Part shown: positions 8,747-16,419 of the stretch, piece by piece
Numbering within the stretch: the first letter of the stretch is position 1
How the letters are laid out: each line of letters opens with the position of its first letter
Assembly: GCA_944389545.1 (NCBI GenBank)
Contig: CALXMT010000019.1
Span: forward strand, 1-45,102
DNA from: an uncultured Kiritimatiellota bacterium
GTDB lineage: Bacteria > Verrucomicrobiota > Kiritimatiellia > RFP12 > DVOR01
Length of the DNA stretch: 45,102 bases
Reading direction: 5' to 3'
Program-made: the position numbers and the translations under genes
Notes under the pieces: generated by a model
What the model was told of the DNA's origin: nothing
The model's database searches: none
The model's input: only the letters and a program-made list of their open reading frames with translations

Positions 8747-8787
8747 CAATTCTTGGTGCCGCGCAAGCCGCTGGCTTGCGCGGCACC

Positions 8788-8821
8788 GCTGATTGGCTGA
8801 TTAGCTGATTGGCTGATTGGT
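8788..8821. repeat. 8-nt tandem repeat GCTGATTG
   Basis: Four consecutive units of GCTGATTG/GCTGATTA. The same unit recurs at 7213-7249, 12090-12114, 13395-13425 and in part near 17210. Confidence 0.8.
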
Positions 8822-8861
8822 TGGGGCACTTGCGTGCCCCGGAGAACGGCCGCCCCTGCGG

Positions 8862-8951
8862 GGCGACGGATGGAGGGGTGGGGGAACTGTGGAGGGTTTG
8901 CCCTGCGGGGCTGACACGAAGGACACAAAGGACCACGAAGATGCACGAAGG
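8862..8951. repeat. Dispersed module GACGGATGGAGG...CACGAAGG
   Basis: Near-copy of 5028-5118 and, in part, of 7038-7092. It ends in a 9-nt periodic stretch of CACGAAGGA-like units. It opens after GGGGCACTTGCGTGCCCC, a hairpin. Confidence 0.75.
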
Positions 8952-9126
8952 GTGGGAACCGCAGATTTCACAGATTTTAGGCAGATTAAGGGCGTGCTAG
9001 CGCACGCAGGACGCATTTTTGGAAGTTTGGAAGTTTAGAAGTTTGGAGGCTTGGCTGTGGGGCGCTGCCCCACGCCCCGGCAGGGAGAAGTTCTCCCTGC
9101 ACCCCCGGTACGTCTGCGACGTGCCA
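8950..9126. repeat. 175-bp direct repeat, copy upstream of fusA
   Basis: In order: CAGATT units, a GCGTGC/GCACGC hairpin, GGAAGTTT 8-nt tandem units (9021-9054), then three hairpins at 9057-9073 (GTGGGGCGCTGCCCCAC), 9080-9100 (GCAGGGAG/CTCCCTGC) and 9107-9125 (GGTACGT/ACGTGCC). The second copy is at 11848-12021, downstream of fusA. Confidence 0.85.
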
Positions 9127-9236
9127 ACAAGCACGACCGAATGACATGGACACCCCAGCAGGAGGTGCAGGAGATTCAGGAGATGCAGGAGCGCCCGGTA
9201 AACGGGCGACGGACAAGGACTCCAGGAGACTGATAA

Positions 9237-9360
9237 GGCGCGAACCGGCGGGCGGCGGGCGCGGTCAGCGGCGAAGCCGCAGAGCGACCGATGGAGCCCA
9301 AGGGGTTCGCGCCTCCTTTTGCGTCTTTGCGGGAAAAGAAAGTTTGTAGATTTTCTCGGA
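9237..9360. repeat. Dispersed module GGCGGGCGCGGTCAGC...GATGGAGCCC...TTTGCGG
   Basis: It contains the hairpin AGCGGCGAAGCCGC, GATGGAGCCC and GCGTCTTTGCGG. The same ordered words occur at 32204-32332 and, in shortened or inverted form, in several other spacers. No gene. Confidence 0.7.
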
Positions 9361-9403
9361 GAGTTATTGGTACAACGGCTTCGTCCGTCGCCCCGCAGGG
9401 GCG

Positions 9404-9458
9404 CTCTGTTTTCTGTTCTCCGTTCTCCGTTCTCTGTTTTCTGTTCTCCGTTCTCTGT
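9404..9458. repeat. 7-nt tandem repeat CTCCGTT/CTCTGTT/TTCTGTT
   Basis: About seven consecutive 7-nt units, followed by the GGGGCGCGTTGCGCCCC hairpin. Related tracts lie at 13486-13517, 44999-45026 and 4948-4966. Confidence 0.85.
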
Positions 9459-9498
9459 GGGGCGCGTTGCGCCCCACTTGCGCGAGGGCATAAGTTTA

Positions 9499-9507
9499 TG
9501 GTACAGT
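9499..9507 (+). promoter_or_regulatory. Extended -10 promoter for fusA
   Basis: TGG-TACAGT with TTGCGC 18 bp upstream as a possible -35. The ATG is 41 bases downstream, preceded by AGGAG at 9534. Confidence 0.6.
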
Positions 9508-9547
9508 AAGAGGACTTTTCGTTTTAGGTTTATCAGGAGTCCGCGAC

Positions 9548-11653
9548 ATGGCACGCAAAATCCCCTTGGACCACATGCGCAACATCGGCATTATGGCCCA
9601 CATCGACGCCGGCAAGACGACGACGTCGGAGCGTATCCTTTTCTATTCCGGCAAGAACCACAAGATCGGCGAGGTGCACGATGGCGGCGCCACGATGGAC
9701 TGGATGGTTCAGGAGCAGGAGCGCGGCATCACCATCACGTCCGCGGCGACCGCGGTCATGTGGGGCGACTACATGATCTCCTTGATCGACACCCCCGGCC
9801 ACGTGGACTTCACGGCCGAGGTGGAGCGCTCGCTGCGCGTGCTTGACGGCGCGGTGGCGGTGTTCTGCGCGGTGGGCGGCGTGCAGCCCCAGTCCGAGCA
9901 GGTCTGGCGCCAGTCCGAAAAGTACAAGGTGCCGAAGCTGATCTTCGTGAACAAGATGGACCGCATCGGCGCGAACTTCTTCTCCGTGATGGAGCAGGTG
10001 AAGAACCAGCTCAACGCCCGCCCCGTCCCGATGGTCTGCCCCTACGGCGCCGGTGACACCTTCGAGGGCGTCGTCGACCTGCTCGAGGAGCGCCTGGTGA
10101 CCTATGACAAGGCCTCCCAGGGCATGAAGCAGATTTACTCCGAGATCCCCGCCGAGCTCAAGGAAAAGTGCGAGGAGATGCGCCACGAGATGATCGAGGC
10201 CGCCGCCGAGCAGGATGAAGAGCTCATGAACAAGTACTTCGAAGAGGGCACCCTCTCGAAGGAAGAGATCATCCGCGGCATCCGCAAGGGCTGCATCAGC
10301 CGCGCCATCATGCCCGCCTTCTGCGGCACCGCCTTCAAGAACAAGGGCATCCAGATCCTCCTCGACGCCGTCGTCAGCTACCTGCCCAGCCCGCTGGACA
10401 TCCCCCCGGTGACCGACGAGGCCGACCCCTCCATCGTCCGCCACGCCGACGACAAGGAGCCCCTCTCCGCCCTCGCCTTCAAGATCATGGCCGACAAGAA
10501 CATGGGCAAGATTATCTTCACCCGTGTCTACTCCGGCACCCTCAAGGCCGGCGAGGAAATCCTCGACAGCTCCATCAACAAGAAGGCCCGCATCTCCCGC
10601 CTCTTCCGCATGCACGCCAACCACCAGGAGAAGCTCGATGAAGCCTACGCGGGCGACATCGTCGCCGTCATTGGCCTGCCCAACACCCGCACCGGCGACA
10701 CCCTCTGCGACCCCGAGAACCCCATCCACCTGGAGTCCATCGACTTCCCCGCGCCGGTCATCTCGATCGCCGTGAAGCCCGTCTCCCGCGGCGACAACGA
10801 GAAGCTCGGCAACGCCCTGCACACCCTCGCCCAGGAAGACCCCACCTTCACCGTGGCCTTCGACCAAGAGACCAGTGAGACCATCATCTCCGGCATGGGT
10901 GAGCTCCACCTCGAAATCATCGTCGACCGCCTGAAGCGCGAGTTCAACGTCGACTGCGAGGTCGGCCGCCCCGAGGTCGCCTACCGCGAGTCCATCGCCA
11001 TCGAAGGCGACGGCGAATACAAGCACAAAAAGCAGTCCGGCGGCCGCGGCCAGTACGGCCACGTCTGCATGAAGTTCGCCCCGCAGGAGCCCGGCAAGGA
11101 CTTCGAGTTCATCAACGACATCAAGGGCGGCGTCATCCCCGGCGAGTACATCCCCGCCGTCGAAAAGGGCATCCGCGCCGCGATGGAGTCCGGCCCCCTC
11201 GCCGGCTACCCCGTCCTCCCCCTCAAGGCCACCCTCTACTACGGCTCCTACCACGACGTCGACTCCTCCGAGTTCGCCTTCCAGACCGCCGCGCGCCAGT
11301 GCTTCAAGGAAGTCTTCCTCAAGAGCCAGCCGCAGCTCCTCGAGCCCATCATGAAGGTCGAGGTCGTCGTCCCCGAAGACTACATGGGCGCCGCCACCGG
11401 CTCGCTGTCCCAGCGCCGCGGCCGCGTTGAGGGCATGGAAGAGCGCGGCGGTGCCCGCCTCGTCCACGCCTTCGTCCCGCTGGGCGAAATGTTCGGCTAC
11501 TCCAACACCATCCGCACCCTCACCCAGGGCCGCGGCTCCTTCACCATGGTGTTCGACCACTACGAGCCCGTCCCCAAATCCCTCCAGGACGAGATCGTCG
11601 AGAAGCGCCGCAAAGCCGGCAAGGTCCACGGCTACTCCGACTCCGACGAGTAA
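9548..11653 (+). CDS. fusA: Translation elongation factor G
   Basis: GTPase that drives tRNA-mRNA translocation on the ribosome and, with RRF, ribosome recycling. The 701-aa protein has G1 AHIDAGKTT at 17-25, the switch II motif DTPGHVDF from residue 81 and NKMD at 135-138. Domain IV begins with the [10 protein letters not shown]-type stretch, and the C-terminal domain has EPIMKVEV and [10 protein letters not shown]. Length and motifs are those of canonical EF-G. It is a monocistronic unit, not in the usual rpsL-rpsG-fusA-tufA order. Codons are strongly biased to C/G at third positions, as expected for a highly expressed gene. A strong terminator follows. Confidence 0.97.
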   Translation: MARKIPLDHMRNIGIMAHIDAGKTTTSERILFYSGKNHKIGEVHDGGATMDWMVQEQERGITITSAATAVMWGDYMISLIDTPGHVDFTAEVERSLRVLDGAVAVFCAVGGVQPQSEQVWRQSEKYKVPKLIFVNKMDRIGANFFSVMEQVKNQLNARPVPMVCPYGAGDTFEGVVDLLEERLVTYDKASQGMKQIYSEIPAELKEKCEEMRHEMIEAAAEQDEELMNKYFEEGTLSKEEIIRGIRKGCISRAIMPAFCGTAFKNKGIQILLDAVVSYLPSPLDIPPVTDEADPSIVRHADDKEPLSALAFKIMADKNMGKIIFTRVYSGTLKAGEEILDSSINKKARISRLFRMHANHQEKLDEAYAGDIVAVIGLPNTRTGDTLCDPENPIHLESIDFPAPVISIAVKPVSRGDNEKLGNALHTLAQEDPTFTVAFDQETSETIISGMGELHLEIIVDRLKREFNVDCEVGRPEVAYRESIAIEGDGEYKHKKQSGGRGQYGHVCMKFAPQEPGKDFEFINDIKGGVIPGEYIPAVEKGIRAAMESGPLAGYPVLPLKATLYYGSYHDVDSSEFAFQTAARQCFKEVFLKSQPQLLEPIMKVEVVVPEDYMGAATGSLSQRRGRVEGMEERGGARLVHAFVPLGEMFGYSNTIRTLTQGRGSFTMVFDHYEPVPKSLQDEIVEKRRKAGKVHGYSDSDE

Positions 11654-11673
11654 TCCGCCCCGCGCCAAGCGCC

Positions 11674-11709
11674 AAAAAGCGAGCCCCGGTCCCCCGGGGC
11701 TCGCTTTTT
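11674..11709 (+). terminator. Rho-independent terminator after fusA
   Basis: A very strong hairpin, AAAAAGCGAGCCCCGG / CCGGGGCTCGCTTTTT, 21 bases after the stop. Confidence 0.95.
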
Positions 11710-11711
11710 GT

Positions 11712-11763
11712 GGAAGCTTGGAAGTTTGGAAGCTTGGAAGTTTGGAGGCTTGGAAGCTTGGAG
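11712..11763. repeat. Longest 8-nt tandem tract (GGAAGCTT/GGAAGTTT/GGAGGCTT)
   Basis: Six head-to-tail 8-nt units immediately after the fusA terminator. Confidence 0.85.
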
Positions 11764-11847
11764 GAGCCCCAGAGGTTGGATCCCGGACCGCCGCCCTTGG
11801 CGGCGATGAAACCGGACATTCCACGGGCCCCACAAAGACTGCCAGAA

Positions 11848-12021
11848 TGTGAACCGCAGATTCCGCAGATTTGTTGCAGATTAAGGGCGTGCTACCGCAC
11901 GCAGGACGCACTATTGGAAGCTTGGAAGTTTAGAAGTTTGGAGGCTTGGCTGTGGGGCGCTGCCCCACGCCCCGGCAGGGAGAAGTTCTCCCTGCACTCC
12001 CGGCACGTCTGCGACGTGCCA
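11848..12021. repeat. 175-bp direct repeat, copy downstream of fusA
   Basis: Same module order and nearly the same sequence as 8950-9126. The three hairpins are at 11952-11968, 11975-11995 and 12002-12020. The third is a perfect GGCACGT/ACGTGCC here. Confidence 0.85.
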
Positions 12022-12089
12022 AAAGCAACGCGGTAGGACATATAGGACAATTAAGGCGGATATTTGTTCGTCGCCCCGCAGGGGCGTTT

Positions 12090-12133
12090 CCAATCAGCTA
12101 ATCAGCCAATCAGCGGGGCGGCATCGCCGCCCC
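12090..12133. repeat. GCTGATTG 8-nt units and GGGGCGGC hairpin
   Basis: Inverted GCTGATTG/GCTGATTA units, then the hairpin GGGGCGGCATCGCCGCCCC. Confidence 0.7.
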
Positions 12134-12138
12134 TTCCT

Positions 12139-12241
12139 GAGACCCTATAGTGGTCCGAGGTCAACCACTATAGTGGTCGGGGGCGAGACCCTATAGTGGT
12201 CCGGGTCGAAACCCTTAAGGGTCCGCAAAAGACCCTTTTGG
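12139..12241. repeat. Array of palindromes on a 23-bp period (array 1)
   Basis: Palindromic cores CCCTATAGTGG, CCACTATAGTGG, CCCTATAGTGG and ACCCTTAAGGGT are centred at 12147.5, 12170.5, 12193.5 and 12216.5, exactly 23 bp apart. A degenerate fifth (GACCCTTTTGG) follows at about 21 bp. Linkers are rich in CGA/GGTC. A related array lies at 17395-17503. Possible operator cluster; function unknown. Confidence 0.85.
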
Positions 12242-12337
12242 AAGGCCCAATGGAGCCCGAAGCGGTTCATGCCACCCTTTCGTTTTCGCGGAAAAATAAT
12301 CGGACGCGATTGGCGCTTGCAAAGGGGGTGGGGAAGG

Positions 12338-12346
12338 TGCTATTCT
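12338..12346 (+). promoter_or_regulatory. Extended -10 promoter for structured RNA copy 1
   Basis: TGC-TATTCT, with TTGCAA 18 bp upstream as a weak -35. Predicted start near 12353. Confidence 0.65.
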
Positions 12347-12350
12347 ATTG

Positions 12351-12545
12351 TCACGCTGTGGGTAAGCCGCAGCTTCGTTTGCGCTTTGCGTGAACCAGTC
12401 GCTTATCGGGAACCTGAGAACTTTCTGTCAACGCGACGTGTTCGGCAAGGTGCGCCATGTTTGGCGCACTTTCTTTGCACGCTGTTGACAGGGCTTTCTC
12501 AGGGCCTCCGGTAAGGCGTAAAAAGGCAGTGCGTCTTTTTATGCC
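12351..12545 (+). promoter_or_regulatory. Candidate structured cis-regulatory RNA, copy 1
   Basis: Hairpin 1 is GCTGTGG/CCGCAGC at 12355-12373 with loop GTAAG. Hairpin 2 is TTGCGC-TTT-GCGTGA at 12379-12393. A long rod spans 12401-12517: outer stem GCTTATCGG with CCGGTAAGGC, internal loop AA/GCC, inner stem CCTGAGAA (12413-12420) with TTCTCAGG (12496-12503), then CTGTCAAC with GTTGACAG, and an apical GTGCGCC/GGCGCAC stem. A last hairpin GGCGTA/TGCGTC (12515-12535) carries AAAAAGG in its loop and is followed by TTTTT and ATG. Homologues are at 23113-23314 and 34666-34852. I do not recognise the class. Confidence 0.8.
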
Positions 12546-12681
12546 GGCTGGGCCGGGAAGCGGGAACGCGCGTTCGCGGGCGTGTGTCTGCGGCGCGACA
12601 GCCGAAGGAGCCGCCTCCCTTTCCTGCCAGGTCCCCTTCGGTCTCCCCCATGGGCGGGAAAGGAGAAACAAGACAGCATGA
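12541..12681 (+). CDS. Small ORF between the structured RNA and the PEP-CTERM gene
   Basis: A 46-codon ORF starting at the ATG right after the U-run of RNA copy 1, or at an in-frame GTG at 12529 inside its last hairpin. Its TGA overlaps the ATG of the PEP-CTERM gene (ATGA at 12678-12681), so ribosomes could pass from one to the other. In RNA copies 2 and 3 the ORF in the same position is the regulated gene itself. The peptide (MPAGPGSGNARSRACVCG...) has no recognisable domain and an Arg/Gly/Ala-rich composition expected of GC-rich non-coding DNA, so coding status is uncertain. Confidence 0.4.
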   Translation: MPAGPGSGNARSRACVCGATAEGAASLSCQVPFGLPHGRERRNKTA

Positions 12682-13343
12682 AACGCATCCTCTTTGCGGC
12701 GGCCGTTGCCGCCCTCACTCTCGGCGCCGCCCAGGCGGCCTCCCTCTCTTGGAAGACCGGCGTCAACGAAACCTACTCCGGCCCCGACGCCAAAGGGATC
12801 TCCGCCGAAGTCTCCGGCGGCCAGGCCTGCGCCTCCGCCTCCTTCGTCCTCTCGGTGACGTTCAACCAGGCAATCGGCAGCGACACAAACATCGCCCAGC
12901 TGGGCCAATGGAACCGCGGCTTCATGCAGGTCAAAGCCTACAGTGGCAACCAAGACCTGGGGTTCTACAACTCCAATCCAAATACGTATTCCCATCCCGG
13001 CATTCCGATCGGCAATCTGCAGGAAGGCGGCAACACCTTCGTCTTCGTGCTGACCTACGAAAAGCTCAACGACACGCAAACCCGCGTCATTGGCTACATC
13101 AACGGCAGCACCCCCGTCATCAACTTCACCACCACTGGCCTCAACGGCCTCAACGCGCAGGTCTTCGCCTCCACGGACGGTTCTTACACCGTGAACGGAA
13201 GCGCGGCCTACACCGGTGTCCTGAGCGCCGACCAAGCCAAATGGCTGGCAGACAACAAGACGGTCGTCCTGCCTGAGCCGACGGCGTTGGCGCTGTTGGC
13301 GCTGGGCGTGGCGGGCGTGGCGCTCCGCCGCCGCGTGGCCTAA
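12678..13343 (+). CDS. Secreted PEP-CTERM sorting-domain protein
   Basis: The 221-aa exported protein has a signal peptide at about 1-21 (MKRILFAAAVAALTLGAAQA), a beta-rich, Thr/Ser/Asn/Gly-rich body without recognised domain, and a C-terminal PEP-CTERM signal: LPEPTALALLALG, a hydrophobic segment, then RRR near the end. PEP-CTERM proteins are processed by an exosortase and are typically found in bacteria with exopolysaccharide loci. The exosortase itself is not in this window. AAAGGAG lies 12-18 nt before the ATG, a long spacing, and the start overlaps the preceding small ORF. Confidence 0.85.
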   Translation: MKRILFAAAVAALTLGAAQAASLSWKTGVNETYSGPDAKGISAEVSGGQACASASFVLSVTFNQAIGSDTNIAQLGQWNRGFMQVKAYSGNQDLGFYNSNPNTYSHPGIPIGNLQEGGNTFVFVLTYEKLNDTQTRVIGYINGSTPVINFTTTGLNGLNAQVFASTDGSYTVNGSAAYTGVLSADQAKWLADNKTVVLPEPTALALLALGVAGVALRRRVA

Positions 13344-13354
13344 ACGGTTCCTCG

Positions 13355-13394
13355 CCAAAAAGAGAGCCCCGGTCCTCCGGGGCTCTCTTTTTGG
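13355..13394 (+). terminator. Rho-independent terminator after the PEP-CTERM gene
   Basis: Stem CCAAAAAGAGAGCCCCGG with its complement and loop TCCT, ending in a T-run. It has the same design as the fusA terminator. Confidence 0.95.
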
Positions 13395-13517
13395 CGATTG
13401 GCTGATTTGCTGATTGGCTGATTAGTTTTCTTGGAGGGGCTTTGCCCCACACCCCTGCCTTCATCCGTCGCGCGCTTGTCGCGCGTTCTGTTCTCCGTTC
13501 TCTGTTCTCCGTTCTCC
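13395..13517. repeat. 8-nt GCTGATTG and 7-nt CTCCGTT tandem tracts
   Basis: GCTGATT units at 13395-13425, the GGGGCTTTGCCCC hairpin, then 7-nt TTCTGTT/CTCCGTT units at 13486-13517, abutting the end of the SpoU gene. Confidence 0.75.
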
Positions 13518-13536
13518 AGGGCGGCCCCCGGACGCC

Positions 13537-14397
13537 CTACTGGTCATGGGTGTGGCCGTGCCAGGGCTCTGGGGGCGGGGGGGTGACGGTGCCGGCGAGG
13601 ATGCGCTGGCGGACGGCTTCGGCGAGGAGGATGGTGGCGGCGGCGGAGACGTTGAGGCTGTCGGCGACGCCGAGCATGGGGATGCGGACGCGGAGCTCGG
13701 CGTCGCGCATGAAGGCGTCGGTGAGGCCGTATTGTTCGCTGCCGAGGCAGAGGGCGACGCGGCCGGTGAGGGGCTGCTGGAAGTGGAGTTTTTCGGCGTG
13801 GGGGGTGGCGGCGAGGATGGAGAAGCCGTTGGCGCGGAGCCAGGGGAGGAGCGCTTCGGCGGTGGTCTGGGCGACGGGGAGGGTGAAGAGGGTGCCGGTG
13901 GAGGCGCGGACGACGTTGGGGTTGTGGATGTCGGTGCAGGGGTCGCAGACGATGACGGCGGCGGCGCCGGAGGCGTCGGCGGAGCGGAGCATGGTGCCGA
14001 GGTTGCCGGGTTTCTCGATGGCTTCGCAGACGAGGAGGAGGGCGTCGGGGGGGAGCTTGAGGTCTTGGAGGCGCTTGGCGATTTGGGGGCCGACGGCGAG
14101 GAGGCCATCGGGGCGTTCGCGGTAGGCGAGCTTCTCGAAGACGGGCTTGGAGCAGGGGAAGAGGTCGGCGCCGAGGGCACGGCAGCGGTCGACGAGGGCG
14201 GGCTCGTTTTCGTGCTTGAGCCAGAGGTCTTCGCAGTAGAAGAGCTGGGTGGGGCGGTAGTCGTGCTCGAGGGCGCGGTGGATTTCGCGGTAGCCTTCGA
14301 TGAGCATGAGCCCGGCGTCGTCGCGGTGTCCGCGTTGGCGGAGCTTGACGGCGGCTTTGACGCGGGGGTTGGCCAGGGATGTGAGCGGGGTAATCAT
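13537..14397 (-). CDS. SpoU/TrmH-family RNA 2'-O-methyltransferase
   Basis: Predicted SAM-dependent ribose methyltransferase of tRNA or 23S rRNA. The 286-aa protein has an N-terminal substrate-binding domain (EGYREIHRALE) and the SPOUT catalytic motifs: EKPGNLGTMLRSADASGA (motif 1), LGSEQYGLTD (motif 2) and LNVSAAATILLAEAVRQR (motif 3), which form the knotted SAM site. The exact target cannot be assigned; RlmB and TrmH are the closest models. The ATG lies 6 nt after the -10 TATAAT with no ribosome site, so the mRNA appears leaderless. It is divergent from era. Confidence 0.9.
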   Translation of the reverse strand: MITPLTSLANPRVKAAVKLRQRGHRDDAGLMLIEGYREIHRALEHDYRPTQLFYCEDLWLKHENEPALVDRCRALGADLFPCSKPVFEKLAYRERPDGLLAVGPQIAKRLQDLKLPPDALLLVCEAIEKPGNLGTMLRSADASGAAAVIVCDPCTDIHNPNVVRASTGTLFTLPVAQTTAEALLPWLRANGFSILAATPHAEKLHFQQPLTGRVALCLGSEQYGLTDAFMRDAELRVRIPMLGVADSLNVSAAATILLAEAVRQRILAGTVTPPPPEPWHGHTHDQ

Positions 14398-14403
14398 GCA
14401 GGA

Positions 14404-14412
14404 ATTATAGCA
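14404..14412 (-). promoter_or_regulatory. Extended -10 promoter, leaderless start of the SpoU gene
   Basis: Minus strand TGC-TATAAT, then TCCTGC, then ATG at 14397. Six nt between -10 and ATG puts the start point at or next to the A of ATG. Confidence 0.7.
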
Positions 14413-14415
14413 TTT

Positions 14416-14424
14416 TGGTAGAAT
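14416..14424 (+). promoter_or_regulatory. Extended -10 promoter, leaderless start of era
   Basis: TGG-TAGAAT, then ACTGTT, then ATG at 14431. The 6-nt spacing is the same as on the opposite strand; the two promoters are separated by only a few bases. Confidence 0.7.
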
Positions 14425-14430
14425 ACTGTT

Positions 14431-15357
14431 ATGGAATCAGAGCAAAAAGAGGGGCTCCGGGCGGCGATGGTGGCCGTGGTGGGGCGGACGAATTCGGGCA
14501 AGTCGACGCTGGTGAACCGGCTGGTCGGCGAGAAGGTGTCGATTGTCTCGGGAATGGAGCAGACGACGCGTAACCGGATCCGCGGCATCCTGACGGAGCC
14601 TCGTGGGCAGCTGGTCTTCCTGGACACGCCGGGCGCGCACAAGGCGGAGAACGAGCTGGGCACGCTGATGAACAAGATGTCGCGCGGGGCGGGCCAGGGC
14701 GCGGACGTGCTGCTGGTGGTCTTCGACGGCTCTGCGCCGGTGCGCTTGGAGGACGAGGGGTGGATGTCGCGGGCGGCCTTTTCGGAGCCGCCGACGCTCT
14801 TTGTGCTGAACAAGGCCGACGCGGCGGGCTTCGACCCGGCGCCGTTCCATGCGGCGTGGGACCGCATCCGTGCGGAGAAGGGCGTGTCGCGCGAGATCCC
14901 GTGGGTGGAGCTCTCGGCGGAGACGGGCGCGGGGTGCGAGGACTTGCTGGCGCGGCTCTTCGCGTTGGCGCCGGAGTGCCCGGTGTTGCCCTTCCCGGAG
15001 GACATCGTGAGCGACTTCCCGCGCAAGTTGGCCATCGCTGACATCATCCGCGAGAAGCTCATCCGCCGTCTCTTCCAGGAGGTGCCGCACCAGCTGGGCG
15101 TGCGCGTGGAGCGCATCGACGAGCGGCCCGACGGGAGCTGGGAAATCGCCGCCACCATCCTGGTGAACCGCGCCTCGCAGAAGGGTATGGTCATCGGTAA
15201 CAAGGGCCGCAACCTCCGCGCCATGCGCCGCTCGGCCGAGCCGGAAATCGCCGAGGCCTATGGCCTGACGGGGTGCACCATCGTGCCCTTTGTGCGCGTG
15301 GAGCCCAAGTGGTTCAAGAATCATTTCATCCTCAAGGAACTCGGCTACAAGGAGTGA
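14431..15357 (+). CDS. era: GTPase Era
   Basis: Essential GTPase that binds the 3' end of 16S rRNA in 30S assembly. The 308-aa protein has G1 GRTNSGKS at 18-25, G3 DTPG at 65-68 and NKAD at 127-130. The C-terminal type II KH domain has NRASQKGMVIGNKGRNLRAM at about 248-267. The length is typical of Era. No ribosome site precedes the ATG, and the promoter is only 6 nt away. sppA follows after 3 nt and tlyA overlaps sppA, so the three are one operon. Confidence 0.96.
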   Translation: MESEQKEGLRAAMVAVVGRTNSGKSTLVNRLVGEKVSIVSGMEQTTRNRIRGILTEPRGQLVFLDTPGAHKAENELGTLMNKMSRGAGQGADVLLVVFDGSAPVRLEDEGWMSRAAFSEPPTLFVLNKADAAGFDPAPFHAAWDRIRAEKGVSREIPWVELSAETGAGCEDLLARLFALAPECPVLPFPEDIVSDFPRKLAIADIIREKLIRRLFQEVPHQLGVRVERIDERPDGSWEIAATILVNRASQKGMVIGNKGRNLRAMRRSAEPEIAEAYGLTGCTIVPFVRVEPKWFKNHFILKELGYKE

Positions 15358-15360
15358 CCC

Positions 15361-16419
15361 ATGGAGACGCCTGAGAACCCTGTCTTTCCCCCTGACCCGA
15401 AGCCCCGCCGCGGCTACCTCTCCGGACGCCTCGGTTGCCTGTTCGGCTTTGGCGGCGGGTGCTTGGTCGCGTTGCTGCTGATTGTCCTGGTCTTGAGCGT
15501 GGGCGGCGGACTGCTGGTGGGCGGCATGCACGCGTTGATGGGCGAGGTCGACCCGGCGCAGCCCTACCGCGTGGTGGCCGGCGACCCCGATGAGGACGAG
15601 GCGCGGGGCGTGCTGCGCGTGGAGATTTCGGGCGTCATCACCGGTTCGGAGGGCGGCTGGGGCGCCACGGCCGGGAACGATGCCGCGGCCCTGCGCGCCA
15701 TCGAGCACGCCATCGACGATGAGGACATCCACGCCATCCTGCTGGTGATCGACAGCCCCGGCGGCGGCGTCGGCCCCAGCGACGCGCTCTATCACGCGCT
15801 CGAACGGTTCAAGCTGGCCCGCCCCGGGCGCGTGGTGGTCGTCCAGGCCGAGGATTTGTTGGCCTCCGGCGCCTACTATGTGGCCATGCAGGCCGACTGG
15901 ATCAGCGTCACGCCCACCACCGTTGTCGGCTCCATCGGCGTCATCATGCCCGGCCTCAACGCCGCCGGCCTGGCGCAGAAGCTCGGCCTCGCCGATTCCT
16001 CCGTCGCCTCCGGCCCCTCCAAAGACCTGGGCAACCCCCTCAAGCCCGTCAACCCCGCGCACACAGCCATCCAGCAGGCCGTCGTTGACGCCCTCTACGA
16101 TCGCTTCGTGGGCATCGTCGCCGGCGGCCGCCACCTGCCGGAATCCGACGTGCGCGCCCTGGCCGATGGCCGCATCCTCTCCGCCCGCGACGCCCTGGAG
16201 CTCCGCCTCGTCGACGCCATCGGCTACGAGGACGGCCTGGACGCCAAGCTGGCCGAGTTGCTCAACTGCCCCGAGAAAGACCTCGTCCGCTACGCCCCGC
16301 CGGAGAGCCGCGGCGGACTCGGCGCCCTCCTCGGCGGCTTCTCCTCCGAGGTCGGCCGCGGCGCCGCCGAAGCCCTCCTCCAACAATCCCCCGCCACCCC
16401 GCAATACCTCCTCCGCTGA
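15361..16419 (+). CDS. sppA: SppA-like signal peptide peptidase (S49 family)
   Basis: Membrane-anchored serine protease that digests remnant signal peptides. The 352-aa protein has one N-terminal transmembrane segment (about 33-57, GCLVALLLIVLVLSVGG), the DSPGGGVGPS motif at 131-140, the catalytic Ser169 in LASGAYYVA and the general-base Lys221 in SGPSKDLGNP, the Ser-Lys dyad of the short, Bacillus-type SppA. The stop TGA shares a base with the ATG of tlyA (TGATG). Its location in the era operon suggests constitutive expression. Confidence 0.9.
   Translation: METPENPVFPPDPKPRRGYLSGRLGCLFGFGGGCLVALLLIVLVLSVGGGLLVGGMHALMGEVDPAQPYRVVAGDPDEDEARGVLRVEISGVITGSEGGWGATAGNDAAALRAIEHAIDDEDIHAILLVIDSPGGGVGPSDALYHALERFKLARPGRVVVVQAEDLLASGAYYVAMQADWISVTPTTVVGSIGVIMPGLNAAGLAQKLGLADSSVASGPSKDLGNPLKPVNPAHTAIQQAVVDALYDRFVGIVAGGRHLPESDVRALADGRILSARDALELRLVDAIGYEDGLDAKLAELLNCPEKDLVRYAPPESRGGLGALLGGFSSEVGRGAAEALLQQSPATPQYLLR

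Noticed and set aside
11541-11835. Small ORFs with repeated LPSFQTSKLPNFQ-like peptides
   Set aside because: Translation of the 8-nt GGAAGYTT tandem repeats, not proteins; similar false ORFs occur at the other tracts.
9533-11911. 792-codon antisense ORF over fusA
   Set aside because: Low-complexity mirror of the strongly biased fusA codons; no domain.
12139-12241. Possible CRISPR array
   Set aside because: Units are variable palindromes with very short, similar linkers; no constant repeat with unique spacers and no cas genes.
12351-12545. 6S RNA identity for the structured RNA
   Set aside because: The rod shape and size are similar, but the element carries two extra 5' hairpins, occurs three times, and each copy runs directly into a gene start, which fits a cis-acting element better. 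Not fully excluded.
12351-12545. Known riboswitch classes (TPP, cobalamin, c-di-GMP, SAM, glycine, lysine)
   Set aside because: From memory, none of their conserved core sequences fits the AACCT/AGGGCCTC loop and hairpin order; a database search was not possible.
14437-16404. 655-codon antisense ORF over era and sppA
   Set aside because: Shadow of two confidently identified genes.
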